Shown: positions 36,573 to 44,863 of the stretch, in pieces
How positions within the stretch are numbered: position 1 is the stretch's first letter
Layout of the letters: each line of letters opens with the position of its first letter
NCBI RefSeq assembly: GCF_011043555.1
Contig: NZ_JAAKGS010000001.1
Span: 248,001 to 312,000, forward strand
Length of the DNA stretch: 64,000 nt
Direction: 5' to 3'
Source: Sphingobacterium sp. SGR-19
GTDB taxonomy: Bacteria > Bacteroidota > Bacteroidia > Sphingobacteriales > Sphingobacteriaceae
The notes under the pieces: generated by a model
Seen by the model: the letters and a program-made list of their open reading frames with translations, nothing else
Database searches by the model: none
What the model was told of the DNA's origin: nothing
Made by a program: the position numbers and the translations under genes

Positions 36573-37289
36573 TTAACGCCCTAACACGTACTTGACCCCG
36601 CCGATAATATGCTTCTGAAAATCGTCCTCATCATAAGCTTCCTCAGTATGTCCAAGTCCCGTATAGAAAGTGCGTCCACCATCAAATTCCCTGAACCAAG
36701 CAATCGGATGAAATTTCCCCATCGTACCGCCTTTATAACTTTGCTCATCGAGCGTCATTAGGACATGTAATCCCGGTTGTACATTTCTAAAATCGTACCA
36801 CTCGTCTTTATGCCACCAAACTTCTTGCAAATGTTTGGTCGCAGCGTGTGCGCGGTCGACGACATCGATTTTGGCTTTCTGGACCGGAGGGTGTTGGGTG
36901 AAATACCCCCCTACAAGCTCGCCATACCAAGGCCATTCAAACTCTGTATCAGAAGCTGCATGTATACCCATATATCCTTTTCCCGAGCGGATGAAGTTTT
37001 GGAAAGCTACCTTTTGCTGGTCATCCAATATATCACCTGTTGTGTTTAAAAATATGACGGCGGCAAATTGATGCAGACTATCTGCACAAAAATAGTGCGC
37101 ACCTTCTGAATGGACAGGCTGTATATTTTCAGCTTTAAGTAATGTTGTGACGGTTTCTACTCCTTTAGGAATACTTTTATGCCTGAAACCCGCCGTCTTA
37201 GTAAAAATTAACACTCGATCCTGGCTATAGACCGAAATGACATTACCTAAAATGAACAAACCCAATGCAAACGATATATATCTACCCAT
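36573..37289 (-). CDS. ThuA domain-containing secreted protein
   Basis: 238 residues, signal peptide MGRYISFALGLFILGNVISVYSQ. The glutamine-amidotransferase-like ThuA fold (PF06283) is clear: VLIFTKTAGFRHKSIPKGV, VIFLNTTGDIL, GKGYMGIHAASDTE, PIAWFREFDGGRTFYTGLGHTEEAY. It lacks a catalytic Cys. ThuA proteins are linked to trehalose/sucrose use, possibly in 3-keto sugar metabolism. The TIM-barrel isomerase gene in the same strand-run fits a sugar theme, but is three genes away. Confidence 0.9.
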   Translation of the reverse strand: MGRYISFALGLFILGNVISVYSQDRVLIFTKTAGFRHKSIPKGVETVTTLLKAENIQPVHSEGAHYFCADSLHQFAAVIFLNTTGDILDDQQKVAFQNFIRSGKGYMGIHAASDTEFEWPWYGELVGGYFTQHPPVQKAKIDVVDRAHAATKHLQEVWWHKDEWYDFRNVQPGLHVLMTLDEQSYKGGTMGKFHPIAWFREFDGGRTFYTGLGHTEEAYDEDDFQKHIIGGVKYVLGR

Positions 37290-37294
37290 ATGTT

Positions 37295-38359
37295 CTACCT
37301 ATTTCTATAAAAATCCAAACTCTCCTTAATCAGTTCCTCCTCTACATAGATATTATAATCACATTTACCAATTTCAGACAGTAACGCGAAACCTAACCTC
37401 TTTCCGACGTTCTTTTTATCATTTTGCATTAAGGCGATAAGCTCTGGATATATCTCTGCGGAAAACGGATAACGTTCAAATCGGTTGTCAAATGCTTGAA
37501 CTATTTCAGACAGATCGGTTGCCGAAAGTCCATTTATTTTATGTGCAATATAGGCTTCACAAATCATACCCAACGCAATGGCTTCGCCGTGTATAAGGGG
37601 GGTTGCATCGTTTATCAAGGAATATCCTTCTATAGCGTGCCCGATGGTATGTCCGAAATTTAAAATTTTGCGGAGACCCTTTTCCGTGGGATCTTCTGTG
37701 ATAACTTCATTTTTTATCTCTACGGATCGGAAAACAATATCATCTAAATCATCTGTTTCCAGATAAACCTCGTTAGTCCTTAAAAACAAGCTCTTATCAT
37801 AAATCAAACCATGTTTTATGACTTCGGAAAAGCCCGAACGCATCTGGCGATCATCCAATGTCGAGAGAAACTGTCCGCTAATAAATACAGCCTGAGGTTG
37901 GGTAAATGTGCCAATGATATTTTTTACATTGTCTAAGTCTATTCCGGTTTTCCCCCCGACAGACGCATCAACTTGTGAAAGTAAAGTAGTAGGAATCTGG
38001 ATAAAATCAATTCCTCTCTTATACGTAGATGCAGCAAAACCGCCCATATCCGTGACGACTCCACCACCCAAATTTATCATGAGCGCTTTTCTATCTGCCC
38101 CGAAATCGAGCATCGTTTTCCAAACACCAATACAAAAATCGATATTTTTGTTTTCCTCTCCGGGATCCACTTCAATAATATCATAATCCGTTATTTCTGA
38201 AAGCGCAGACTGTAATATCGGTAAGCAATTGTCGTTCGTATTTCTATCAACTAATACCAATATTTGGGAGTAGTTGCGCGAAGTGATAAACGGCTCCAAG
38301 GATTCAAGATTTTTTTCGAAGAATACCTGATACCCAAGACTGGCAATTTGTTTTGTCAT
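37295..38359 (-). CDS. aroB: 3-dehydroquinate synthase
   Basis: 354 residues, the normal length. VDRNTND, GGGVVTDMGGFAASTYKRGIDFIQIPTTLLSQVDASVGGKTGIDL (NAD-binding and active-site Lys), and KILNFGHTIGHAIE with its metal-binding His are present. It converts DAHP to 3-dehydroquinate, the second step of the shikimate pathway. The start of the ThuA gene lies five nt downstream, so they probably share a transcript although the functions are unrelated. Confidence 0.96.
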   Translation of the reverse strand: MTKQIASLGYQVFFEKNLESLEPFITSRNYSQILVLVDRNTNDNCLPILQSALSEITDYDIIEVDPGEENKNIDFCIGVWKTMLDFGADRKALMINLGGGVVTDMGGFAASTYKRGIDFIQIPTTLLSQVDASVGGKTGIDLDNVKNIIGTFTQPQAVFISGQFLSTLDDRQMRSGFSEVIKHGLIYDKSLFLRTNEVYLETDDLDDIVFRSVEIKNEVITEDPTEKGLRKILNFGHTIGHAIEGYSLINDATPLIHGEAIALGMICEAYIAHKINGLSATDLSEIVQAFDNRFERYPFSAEIYPELIALMQNDKKNVGKRLGFALLSEIGKCDYNIYVEEELIKESLDFYRNR

Positions 38360-38393
38360 GTATAATGATGTTTGAAATAATTAAAGCACTAAA

Positions 38394-38600
38394 TTAAACA
38401 ATTTTTACTTGCTGTCCATCAAATTCAACGATGTCTCCTACTTTTACTTTTAATCTTTTTCTATGATCTACCTGACCGTTATATTTAACTAATCCTTCTT
38501 CTACCACAAACTGAGCCATAGCACCATGTTCTACCCAGTTCATGGCTTTCAACAATTGGATCAATTGAATATACTCTCCCTTTAATGAAAATGTTTGCAT
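38394..38600 (-). CDS. S4 RNA-binding domain protein (YbcJ-like)
   Basis: 68 residues, a single S4 domain of the YbcJ type: YIQLIQLLKAMNWVEHGAMAQFVVEEGLVKYNGQVDHRKRLKVKVGDIVEFDGQQVKIV. The RKRxKxxxGDxVE core is the RNA-contacting face of the S4 fold. YbcJ-type proteins are thought to bind rRNA or tRNA. It is 34 nt before aroB on the same strand, a possible operon. Confidence 0.92.
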   Translation of the reverse strand: MQTFSLKGEYIQLIQLLKAMNWVEHGAMAQFVVEEGLVKYNGQVDHRKRLKVKVGDIVEFDGQQVKIV

Positions 38601-38752
38601 CTCGTTATTTTCTACTATTATTTTATCTTTTTGTAAAAATAAGCGTTATGAAACGAAGTGATAAATAATATCAGTAAAAAAAAGGATAATTCTCGTTAAT
38701 TATAAAGGCTTATCGACTATCGAAAAGAAACAAATAGATGAAAATAATTATT

Positions 38753-38760
38753 TAATTTTG
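38753..38760 (+). promoter_or_regulatory. -7 promoter element of the proline dehydrogenase gene
   Basis: TAATTTTG, full match, 16 bases before the ATG at 38777. Confidence 0.55.
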
Positions 38761-38776
38761 ACCGTTAATATTTTAC

Positions 38777-39973
38777 ATGATGATATCTGCCAACAACTTG
38801 GTTAAACTGGATTTTAACGACACTGAAATTGCTTTTCGAAATAAATCCGATAAAGATTTGGAAAAAGCATATTGGCTTTTTAAGATGGTTTCGAATAATA
38901 CACTCATCAAAATCGGCACACCATTGACAAATTTTGCTTTAAGGGTGGGGCTTCCTATAGAAGGAATTATCCGGAATACCATTTACAAGCAATTTTGTGG
39001 CGGCGAATCTATTGAAGATTGTGAACAAGCGATTGAGGAGCTTGGGCGAACTAACGTCACGACGATTCTCGATTACTCTGTTGAAGGAAAGGGTGCTGAA
39101 GGAAGCTTTGATGCCAATTGTGAGGAAATCTTGCGGACAGTAGCATACACCAACCGCAATAAACACACTTCTTTTTGTGTTTTTAAACCAACTGGCCTGG
39201 GTCGGTTTGATCTGTTTGCAAAAATAGATGCCAAAGAGAATTTATCAGTGGACGAAAAAGCAGAGTTTGGTCGTGTCTACGATCGAATAGACCGTATCTG
39301 TAAAGCTTGCTTCGAGGTGGGGCATCGGGTATTGATCGATGCGGAACATTCCTGGGTGCAAGATACAATCGATGATATTGCGAGAGAGATGATGGAGAAG
39401 TATAACAAAGAGCAGGTTATAGTATATAATACCTATCAGCTATATCGCCACGATAAATTTGCTTCGTTACAGGCGGACTTCGCGTATGCCCAAACACAAA
39501 ACTTCTATTTGGGTGCCAAGATTGTACGTGGCGCCTACATGGAAATAGAACGCCAGCGTGCGGCAGAAAAAGGTTATCCATCACCGATACAGCCTAATAA
39601 AGAAACATGTGACAGCGATTACAACAAGGCTATCGTATTTTGTCTAGACCATATCAACCGTATTGGATTAGTAGCGGGTACACACAATGAAGAAAGCTCC
39701 GCTTTGTTGGCAGATGAAATGATGGCACGGGGCATTTCTTCGACAAATCCTCATATTTTCTTTTCACAGCTTTTAGGTATGTCCGACAATCTCTCGTTCA
39801 ATCTAGCCGATGCTGGTTTCAACGTGGCTAAATATATGCCTTACGGACCAGTAAAGGCCGTTATGCCCTATTTATTCCGTCGTGCACAAGAGAACACTTC
39901 TGTTGGCAGTCAGACAAACCGGGAGCTAAGTTTGATCGTAAAGGAGAAAGCACGGAGAAAAGCCATTAAATAA
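38777..39973 (+). CDS. Proline dehydrogenase
   Basis: 398 residues, a stand-alone PRODH of the Bacteroidota type with a helical N-terminal part and a TIM barrel. FCVFKPTGLGRF, VLIDAEHSWVQDTIDD, IVYNTYQLYRHD, LGAKIVRGAYMEIERQRA (FAD-site RGAY), VAGTHNEESS and a C-terminal KYMPYGPVKAVMPYLFRRAQEN (substrate-binding YxxRRxxE) are all present. It oxidises proline to delta-1-pyrroline-5-carboxylate using FAD and passes electrons to quinones at the membrane. A P5C dehydrogenase gene is not adjacent. Confidence 0.93.
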   Translation: MMISANNLVKLDFNDTEIAFRNKSDKDLEKAYWLFKMVSNNTLIKIGTPLTNFALRVGLPIEGIIRNTIYKQFCGGESIEDCEQAIEELGRTNVTTILDYSVEGKGAEGSFDANCEEILRTVAYTNRNKHTSFCVFKPTGLGRFDLFAKIDAKENLSVDEKAEFGRVYDRIDRICKACFEVGHRVLIDAEHSWVQDTIDDIAREMMEKYNKEQVIVYNTYQLYRHDKFASLQADFAYAQTQNFYLGAKIVRGAYMEIERQRAAEKGYPSPIQPNKETCDSDYNKAIVFCLDHINRIGLVAGTHNEESSALLADEMMARGISSTNPHIFFSQLLGMSDNLSFNLADAGFNVAKYMPYGPVKAVMPYLFRRAQENTSVGSQTNRELSLIVKEKARRKAIK

Positions 39974-39994
39974 TGCCTCTACCACATTTTTGTG

Positions 39995-40002
39995 TATTTT
40001 TG
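39995..40002 (+). promoter_or_regulatory. -7 promoter element of the HAD gene
   Basis: TATTTTTG, full match to TAnnTTTG, four bases before the ATG at 40007; near-leaderless arrangement. Confidence 0.5.
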
Positions 40003-40006
40003 CGGC

Positions 40007-40618
40007 ATGAATGCTGAATCACAGAAAAAATTTGAAATCTTACAAGAAAAATCCAGACCATTTAAAGCGTTATTATATGATGTAGATGGAACGCTTGCCG
40101 ATAACATGCCAGCACATAAAGCGGCTTACGTAGCGGCGTCGGCAGCATATGGCATCGATCTAGATGATCAGATTGTAGAGGAACTTGCAGGCTGGCCAAC
40201 AGTCGATGTTGCTGCCGAAATCGGCAAACGGTATCAAAAAGATATCGAGACACTGGCTTTTGCAAGATTAAAGTCCACTATATTTGTTGAACAGTTTATC
40301 CGTCAAACGAAACCAGTGGACTATGTGTTACAACATCTTTTGGCAAATGTAGGAAAGAAGAAAATTGGAATCGTTTCTGGAGGTTCCCGTTCAACCTTAA
40401 ATATCACATTAGACGTGATCAATGTGGCGGGCAAATTCGAAACATTGGTATGTGCAGGCGATACACCGGAGGGCAAACCTTCCCCGCAACCTTTCCTCTT
40501 AGCTGCGGAACAGCTTGATGTTGCCCCTGCTGATTGCCTTGTTTTCGAAGATGGCGATCCTGGTGTTCAAGGAGCGATAGCCGCAGGTATGAGCTGGGTA
40601 CGTATCGATAAAATATAA
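40007..40618 (+). CDS. HAD-family hydrolase (phosphatase/phosphoglucomutase-like)
   Basis: 203 residues from ATG 40007 (the GTG at 39992 would start within the promoter region). DVDGTLADN (motif I, nucleophile Asp25), GIVSGGSRST (motif II), CAGDTPEGKPSPQPF (motif III Lys) and FEDGDPGVQGAIAAGMS (motif IV) show a complete subfamily I HAD enzyme with a helical cap, of the beta-phosphoglucomutase/AraL/YniC type. It probably removes phosphate from small sugar phosphates. Own promoter, although it lies 33 nt after the proline dehydrogenase stop. Confidence 0.9.
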   Translation: MNAESQKKFEILQEKSRPFKALLYDVDGTLADNMPAHKAAYVAASAAYGIDLDDQIVEELAGWPTVDVAAEIGKRYQKDIETLAFARLKSTIFVEQFIRQTKPVDYVLQHLLANVGKKKIGIVSGGSRSTLNITLDVINVAGKFETLVCAGDTPEGKPSPQPFLLAAEQLDVAPADCLVFEDGDPGVQGAIAAGMSWVRIDKI

Positions 40619-40629
40619 TCTATATCGTA

Positions 40630-41982
40630 TTAGAAACTCGTAATAATACGTATACCGCCGTTTGTGTAATTCATGTCGGCCCGCTTAAACTGACCGACGG
40701 GGAGTTTCACAAACGGTTCGACAGAGACTTTCATTGTTTTCCCTACATTCACTTTTCTGCCTAACGAGAAATTTACAAATCCACCAAAACCATTTGTGTT
40801 TATATTTTCATCTTCACTTATCTTGGTGGTCTCGACTGTAGTAACCGAATTTTGAGCTGGTTTTTCAGAATCAGACACACTGGAATATGTCGGTATTCCA
40901 GCAGATTCTTCATAGTGGTCAAAACGTTCTTGTGATAAAACTGCTGCATAAGAAACACCACCAGTAGCATAAAATTGTTTTGTCAGATTATATCGTATCT
41001 CAAGCGGAATATCCAACGTCTGTACCTTACCTGTTACTGCATTTAGATTAGGAATAAAGAAATTATTAGTTCTCAGAGAGGACGCTTCTTTGGAAATCAC
41101 TTTATCCGTATTTTTTATAGGAGCTGCTTCCTGCTTCTTTTCTGCGCCTATTTCTTGTACATGCGATTTCAACATACCCACTTCGTATTGATTAAACGAA
41201 GCTCCGGTACGAATGGCGAGCTTGTCGTTAAATCGATACGCAAAAACAAGTCCTCCACCAAGATCGAAACTCCGATCGGTAGTTGATGGACTCAGAAAAG
41301 CGCCTAATTCAAACCGATCGGTAAGGCGTAATTTCTTGGGAGATAATTGACGGGCAGCTTCACTTTGATAAGCGAAATTTGGATCAATTTGCTGACCGGC
41401 TATTAAATCATCGTCCCACGCTAACGCCGCTACAGGTTTATGATCTTCCCGGAATACCATCAAATCTGGTTTTTTGATTTCTCTCGCTAAGACAGATGTA
41501 TTGCCTAAGCGTGTCATATCAAGCGGCTGCATGTCCATTCTATCTAATTGTACGATCTCTTGTATAGCAAGCTGTGATTGAAATCGTTCCGTACGCGGAG
41601 AAACCGCGTCATCGGCGAACGTTGATAATTTCTCATTCTTGTTATTATGCAGTGCGTTTGTCGAAGCTAAGCGATTTTCTTCTACTACGACTGGTTTATC
41701 AGTCATTTCACCTGCGATTGGCGCCGGTTTTACATTTTGTTGCTCCGTTTTAACAACTCGTATTGATTCGGTTGGTTCGTTCCAATCATTAAACAAAAAA
41801 GTAAAACCTGCTAGCGCGGCGATCGCCGCCGCCACCCAAAGTGGTGCAAGAGGCCTTACTTTCTGAGCAGGCTCGTATTTTGCTTTATAAGTCTCCCAAG
41901 CTCCCTCTTTATAAGGAAGTTCCTCGGCATTTTTAAGCCCTTCTCTGATGAGATCGATAAGTTCCTTATTGCTATTTTTCAT
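40630..41982 (-). CDS. One-pass membrane protein with beta-barrel-like C-terminus, sigma-factor partner
   Basis: 450 residues. Residues 1-46 are acidic, helical and cytoplasmic (IDLIREGLKNAEELPYKEGAWETYK). One membrane helix follows (about 47-64), then a disordered Gln/Pro/Glu stretch to about 230. The C-terminal half has eight or more amphipathic strands ending in Phe, like an outer-membrane barrel (FELGAFLSPSTTD...GGLVFAYRFNDKLAIRTGASFNQY...LDIPLEIRYNLTKQFYATGGVSYAAVL...GIRIITSF). It lies 13 nt after the sigma factor gene, the standard place for an anti-sigma factor, and N-terminal WxxYxAK-like helices can bind sigma. Role as an anti-sigma or envelope sensor is inference. Confidence 0.7.
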   Translation of the reverse strand: MKNSNKELIDLIREGLKNAEELPYKEGAWETYKAKYEPAQKVRPLAPLWVAAAIAALAGFTFLFNDWNEPTESIRVVKTEQQNVKPAPIAGEMTDKPVVVEENRLASTNALHNNKNEKLSTFADDAVSPRTERFQSQLAIQEIVQLDRMDMQPLDMTRLGNTSVLAREIKKPDLMVFREDHKPVAALAWDDDLIAGQQIDPNFAYQSEAARQLSPKKLRLTDRFELGAFLSPSTTDRSFDLGGGLVFAYRFNDKLAIRTGASFNQYEVGMLKSHVQEIGAEKKQEAAPIKNTDKVISKEASSLRTNNFFIPNLNAVTGKVQTLDIPLEIRYNLTKQFYATGGVSYAAVLSQERFDHYEESAGIPTYSSVSDSEKPAQNSVTTVETTKISEDENINTNGFGGFVNFSLGRKVNVGKTMKVSVEPFVKLPVGQFKRADMNYTNGGIRIITSF

Positions 41983-41995
41983 GTTCCCCTAGCAT

Positions 41996-42607
41996 TTAAG
42001 AATGTATATTGTGCGAAACACTAAATTCTTCTATATATAATTTTCGTAAGCGCTGTTTGGCGCGTGTCAAATATGTTCTTGATGTACTTTCCGGAATGTT
42101 GAGCATTGTCCCTATCTCTTCATGTGAATACCCTTCAATTTCAAACAGATTAAAAATAGAGCATTGAATATCGGGTAATCGTGTCAAAAGCTTCATAATA
42201 TCTTCAACACCCAATCTATCCGTCATAACAACCGTGTGTGATTTCAACTCTTCATCTGATGTATCTTCCAGAAAGCTGGTTGGCTTTCTCGTTCGCAACA
42301 AATCTATTGATGTATTCACCGCTATACGTGCTAACCAAGAACGAAATGTTTTCTCCAGCGCTGGCTCATCCGCGTGCATCTCGAACGACGCTATCTTTCT
42401 GAATACCTTCACAAAGCTTTCGTTAACAGCTTCTTCCGCTTCCATCTCTGTAGAAATATAGCGAAGCACTACTGCCATGACATATCCATAGTATTTTTTG
42501 TAAACAAACGATTTCCCACGCTCACTTTTACCCACAACACAATCTTCCAAAGCCTCTCGTAAGGTCAATGGTCTCGCCTTCTTCCAATATTGCTGAACAA
42601 TCTTCAC
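41996..42607 (-). CDS. ECF-type RNA polymerase sigma factor
   Basis: 203 residues. Region 2 (about 30-110): SFVYKKYYGYVMAVVLRYISTEMEAEEAVNESFVKVFRKI, with the WLARIAVNTSIDLLR end. Region 4 (about 140-190): LPDIQCSIFNLFEIEGYSHEEIGTMLNIPESTSRTYLTRAKQRLRKL, an ordinary promoter-recognition helix-turn-helix. It directs RNA polymerase to a small regulon in response to an envelope or other signal sensed by the downstream membrane protein. No obvious target promoter motif could be defined. Confidence 0.93.
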   Translation of the reverse strand: MKIVQQYWKKARPLTLREALEDCVVGKSERGKSFVYKKYYGYVMAVVLRYISTEMEAEEAVNESFVKVFRKIASFEMHADEPALEKTFRSWLARIAVNTSIDLLRTRKPTSFLEDTSDEELKSHTVVMTDRLGVEDIMKLLTRLPDIQCSIFNLFEIEGYSHEEIGTMLNIPESTSRTYLTRAKQRLRKLYIEEFSVSHNIHS

Positions 42608-42903
42608 TTAAAATCGCCTGTTCGGGTATGCCAATTTAACGAATTAATCTTCAATTACCAGAACAGAGAACTAACATTCTGCCATATACCTTTTTTTTAA
42701 TAGCCAAACGTTACTTTTTTGCAAAACGCTACAGTTTTTGTAAAAATGATTCATATGTAAATAATTTGTTCTTTAAAGGTCATATGGAATATCCAGCTGT
42801 TTTGCTCGTGTTTGTGTTTGGCAATCGTGGATATTTCATATCACATTGCTTGTAAAAATCAAGGAAATAGCTTAACTTGCTGTATAATATAAAACTTAGA
42901 GTT
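42608..42903. other. 296-nt regulatory gap with long inverted repeat
   Basis: Holds the promoters of the divergent sigma factor and universal stress genes and the inverted repeat at 42779-42844. A canonical-looking TATAAT is near 42884. Nothing else coding is seen. Confidence 0.5.
42779..42844. repeat. Inverted repeat, 14-17 bp arms, 32-nt spacer
   Basis: Left arm 42782-42795 (ATATGGAATATCCA) pairs with right arm 42828-42841 (TGGATATTTCATAT) with one mismatch. Two more pairs extend the arms outward past a single mismatch. Lies 60 nt upstream of the universal stress gene. There is no T-tract, so it is not a terminator; an operator pair or mRNA leader hairpin is more likely. Confidence 0.7.
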
Positions 42904-43764
42904 ATGAGAAAGATATTATTCCCCACAGACTTCTCAAACGCAGCAAATAATGCGTTTGTATATGCCCTACATCTGGCAAAAGAAATGGATGCCAGTTTAT
43001 ATGTCCTTAATACCTATATGCAACCCGTTTTGTCGGCTACGCATGCAGGACAGCCGGAGCTAGTACCCGAGGTGTATGAAAATTATGAATTACATCAATT
43101 CGAGAATTTTAAGAAGCATACCGCAGATCTCCATAAACTGGCAGATGATTACAACCTGTCAGACGTGCCACTGACCTTTCTTTTTGAGGAAGGAACCGTT
43201 GTAGCAAATGCACAGCGCATCATTGAAAACGAAGGCATTCACTTCATTGTCATGGGAACGAATCGAGCCGATGGTGTTATTGATAAAATTTTTGGTTCGA
43301 ATACCCTAGGTGTTATCAGAGGCGTAAAAGTGCCCGTTTTATCTGTTCCAAGAGAGGCCAAATACGACGGTATTAAAGAGATATTGTTCACGACGCTTTT
43401 CCGGGAAAAAGACGAGGCCGCTCTACGCCAAATCATGGAGATCGCCAATAAATTCGGTGTGAAAGTCAAATGTGCGCACGTCTTGAAAGATAAAAACATC
43501 CATATTATTGCAGTGACCGATCGCTGGCAGAAAATGTTTCCGGAGGACAACCTTGAATTTGTACTGTTAGATCTAGATCAATCGATAGAACACACCTTAA
43601 ATAAGTACATCGAGAGCAATCGCGTCGACCTGCTTTGTGTTGTGAAGAGAAATAAGAGTCTCTTGGAGCGCCTTTTCAAGTCGAGTATGAGCAATCGGCT
43701 TCGTATGCACGCAAACACGGCGACATTGGTATTGCAAGAAGGTGATGACCCGGGGGCATTTTAA
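42904..43764 (+). CDS. Universal stress protein, tandem UspA domains
   Basis: 286 residues from ATG 42904 (the earlier ATG at 42877 adds a polar lead). Two UspA domains: 1-150 (KILFPTDFSNAANNAFVYALHLAKEM; VMGTNRADGVIDKIFGSNTLGVIRGVKVPVLSVP with the ATP-binding GxxG/GS(N/T) loop) and about 155-286, where that loop is degenerate. ATP-binding Usp proteins support survival in starvation and redox stress. A strongly paired inverted repeat lies upstream. The end overlaps the convergent cmk gene by four bases. Confidence 0.9.
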   Translation: MRKILFPTDFSNAANNAFVYALHLAKEMDASLYVLNTYMQPVLSATHAGQPELVPEVYENYELHQFENFKKHTADLHKLADDYNLSDVPLTFLFEEGTVVANAQRIIENEGIHFIVMGTNRADGVIDKIFGSNTLGVIRGVKVPVLSVPREAKYDGIKEILFTTLFREKDEAALRQIMEIANKFGVKVKCAHVLKDKNIHIIAVTDRWQKMFPEDNLEFVLLDLDQSIEHTLNKYIESNRVDLLCVVKRNKSLLERLFKSSMSNRLRMHANTATLVLQEGDDPGAF

Positions 43765-44444
43765 TATCCCCCCTTTCTTTTCTGGTATTCTTCCAGCACG
43801 ATCTGCAGTTGCTGTTCCTGTGTTAAATTAGAGTTATCCAGGACGATGGCGTCTTCTGCCTGTCTTAATGGGCTTTCTTCGCGTGTACTATCGATATGAT
43901 CCCGATGGACTAAATTCTGTTTTATCTCTTCGATCGACACCAATTCACCTTTCGCCAACAATTCAGCCAATCGTCTTTCGGCGCGGACGTCGGGACTTGC
44001 TGTCATAAATATTTTTAAATTCGCATCTGGAAATACAGTTGTACCAATATCCCTCCCGTCCATCACAATATTCCGACGTTTTCCTAAATCCTGCTGTTGT
44101 TTGACCAGTGCATGGCGCACTTCCTTAATGGCACTCACTTCGCTCACTTTTTCGGAAACGTGCATCATTCGAATCTCCTCCGATACATCTTCCCCATTCA
44201 ATAAGACACACACTTTATCGCTGTGAGGTATAAAATCAATGTGAATATGCTCCAACGCAGCATTAATTTGGTCCGTATCCGCCAGGTCAATATGATGTCT
44301 CAAAAAATACAGTGTCACAGCACGATACATAGCACCGCTGTCTATGAATACAAATTGAAGTTTCTTTGCCACCGCTTTCGCAACGGTGCTTTTTCCGCAA
44401 GACGAAAATCCATCAATGGCTATGATAAAATTCTCCCGTTTCAT
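43761..44444 (-). CDS. cmk: Cytidylate kinase
   Basis: 227 residues. IAIDGFSSCGKSTVA (P-loop about 10-20), FIDSGAMYRAVTLYFL, RNIVMDGRDIGTTVFPDA and DSTREESPLRQAEDAI are the signatures of Cmk. It phosphorylates CMP and dCMP. The ATG shares its A with the stop of the upstream 137-aa gene (TAATG), so they are translationally coupled. Confidence 0.97.
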   Translation of the reverse strand: MKRENFIIAIDGFSSCGKSTVAKAVAKKLQFVFIDSGAMYRAVTLYFLRHHIDLADTDQINAALEHIHIDFIPHSDKVCVLLNGEDVSEEIRMMHVSEKVSEVSAIKEVRHALVKQQQDLGKRRNIVMDGRDIGTTVFPDANLKIFMTASPDVRAERRLAELLAKGELVSIEEIKQNLVHRDHIDSTREESPLRQAEDAIVLDNSNLTQEQQLQIVLEEYQKRKGGY

Positions 44445-44857
44445 TATTTGCTCCCTCCGATTACTATTCCTGGCTTATCCACTAACGGAACTTTAATTAA
44501 ATTTTCGTCCACAATACTTTCTGGCAGGAAAATATATTTCTTGTCGTAAATTGTCTTCTCCATATAGTAACTCAACCAATATTCATTTGTCAAACCAAAT
44601 AGCTCGGGATCAATTGCTTCTATTTTACAAGATGTATTTCCTTCTACATCGCCTAAAAAATGGCGCAAAACTGTTGTTTTCACCTCTCTCCCATCTTTTT
44701 CGCCATATCCCTTGGATGATATGATTACGTTGACAAGAGGCAGTTTTTTCTCATTAATCAAATATACATTCCACACCTTATCCGAAGGTGTGGAGTTTTC
44801 TAGTACTACCGCAATGGAAATATCTTCTACAATATTTTCGGGCAGATCTTTCTTCAT
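44444..44857 (-). CDS. Conserved protein of unknown function between topA and cmk
   Basis: 137 residues, no signal or membrane helix, mixed alpha/beta. DISIAVVLENSTPSDKVWNVYLINEKKLPLVNVIISSKGYGEKDGREVKTTVLRHFLGDVEGNTSCKIEAIDPELFGLTNEYWLSYY has a beta-rich body. I recognise similar hypothetical proteins next to cmk/topA in other Bacteroidota, but no function. It starts six nt after topA ends and its stop overlaps the cmk ATG, so it is within a tight three-gene operon. Confidence 0.75.
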   Translation of the reverse strand: MKKDLPENIVEDISIAVVLENSTPSDKVWNVYLINEKKLPLVNVIISSKGYGEKDGREVKTTVLRHFLGDVEGNTSCKIEAIDPELFGLTNEYWLSYYMEKTIYDKKYIFLPESIVDENLIKVPLVDKPGIVIGGSK

Positions 44858-44863
44858 TCCCCT

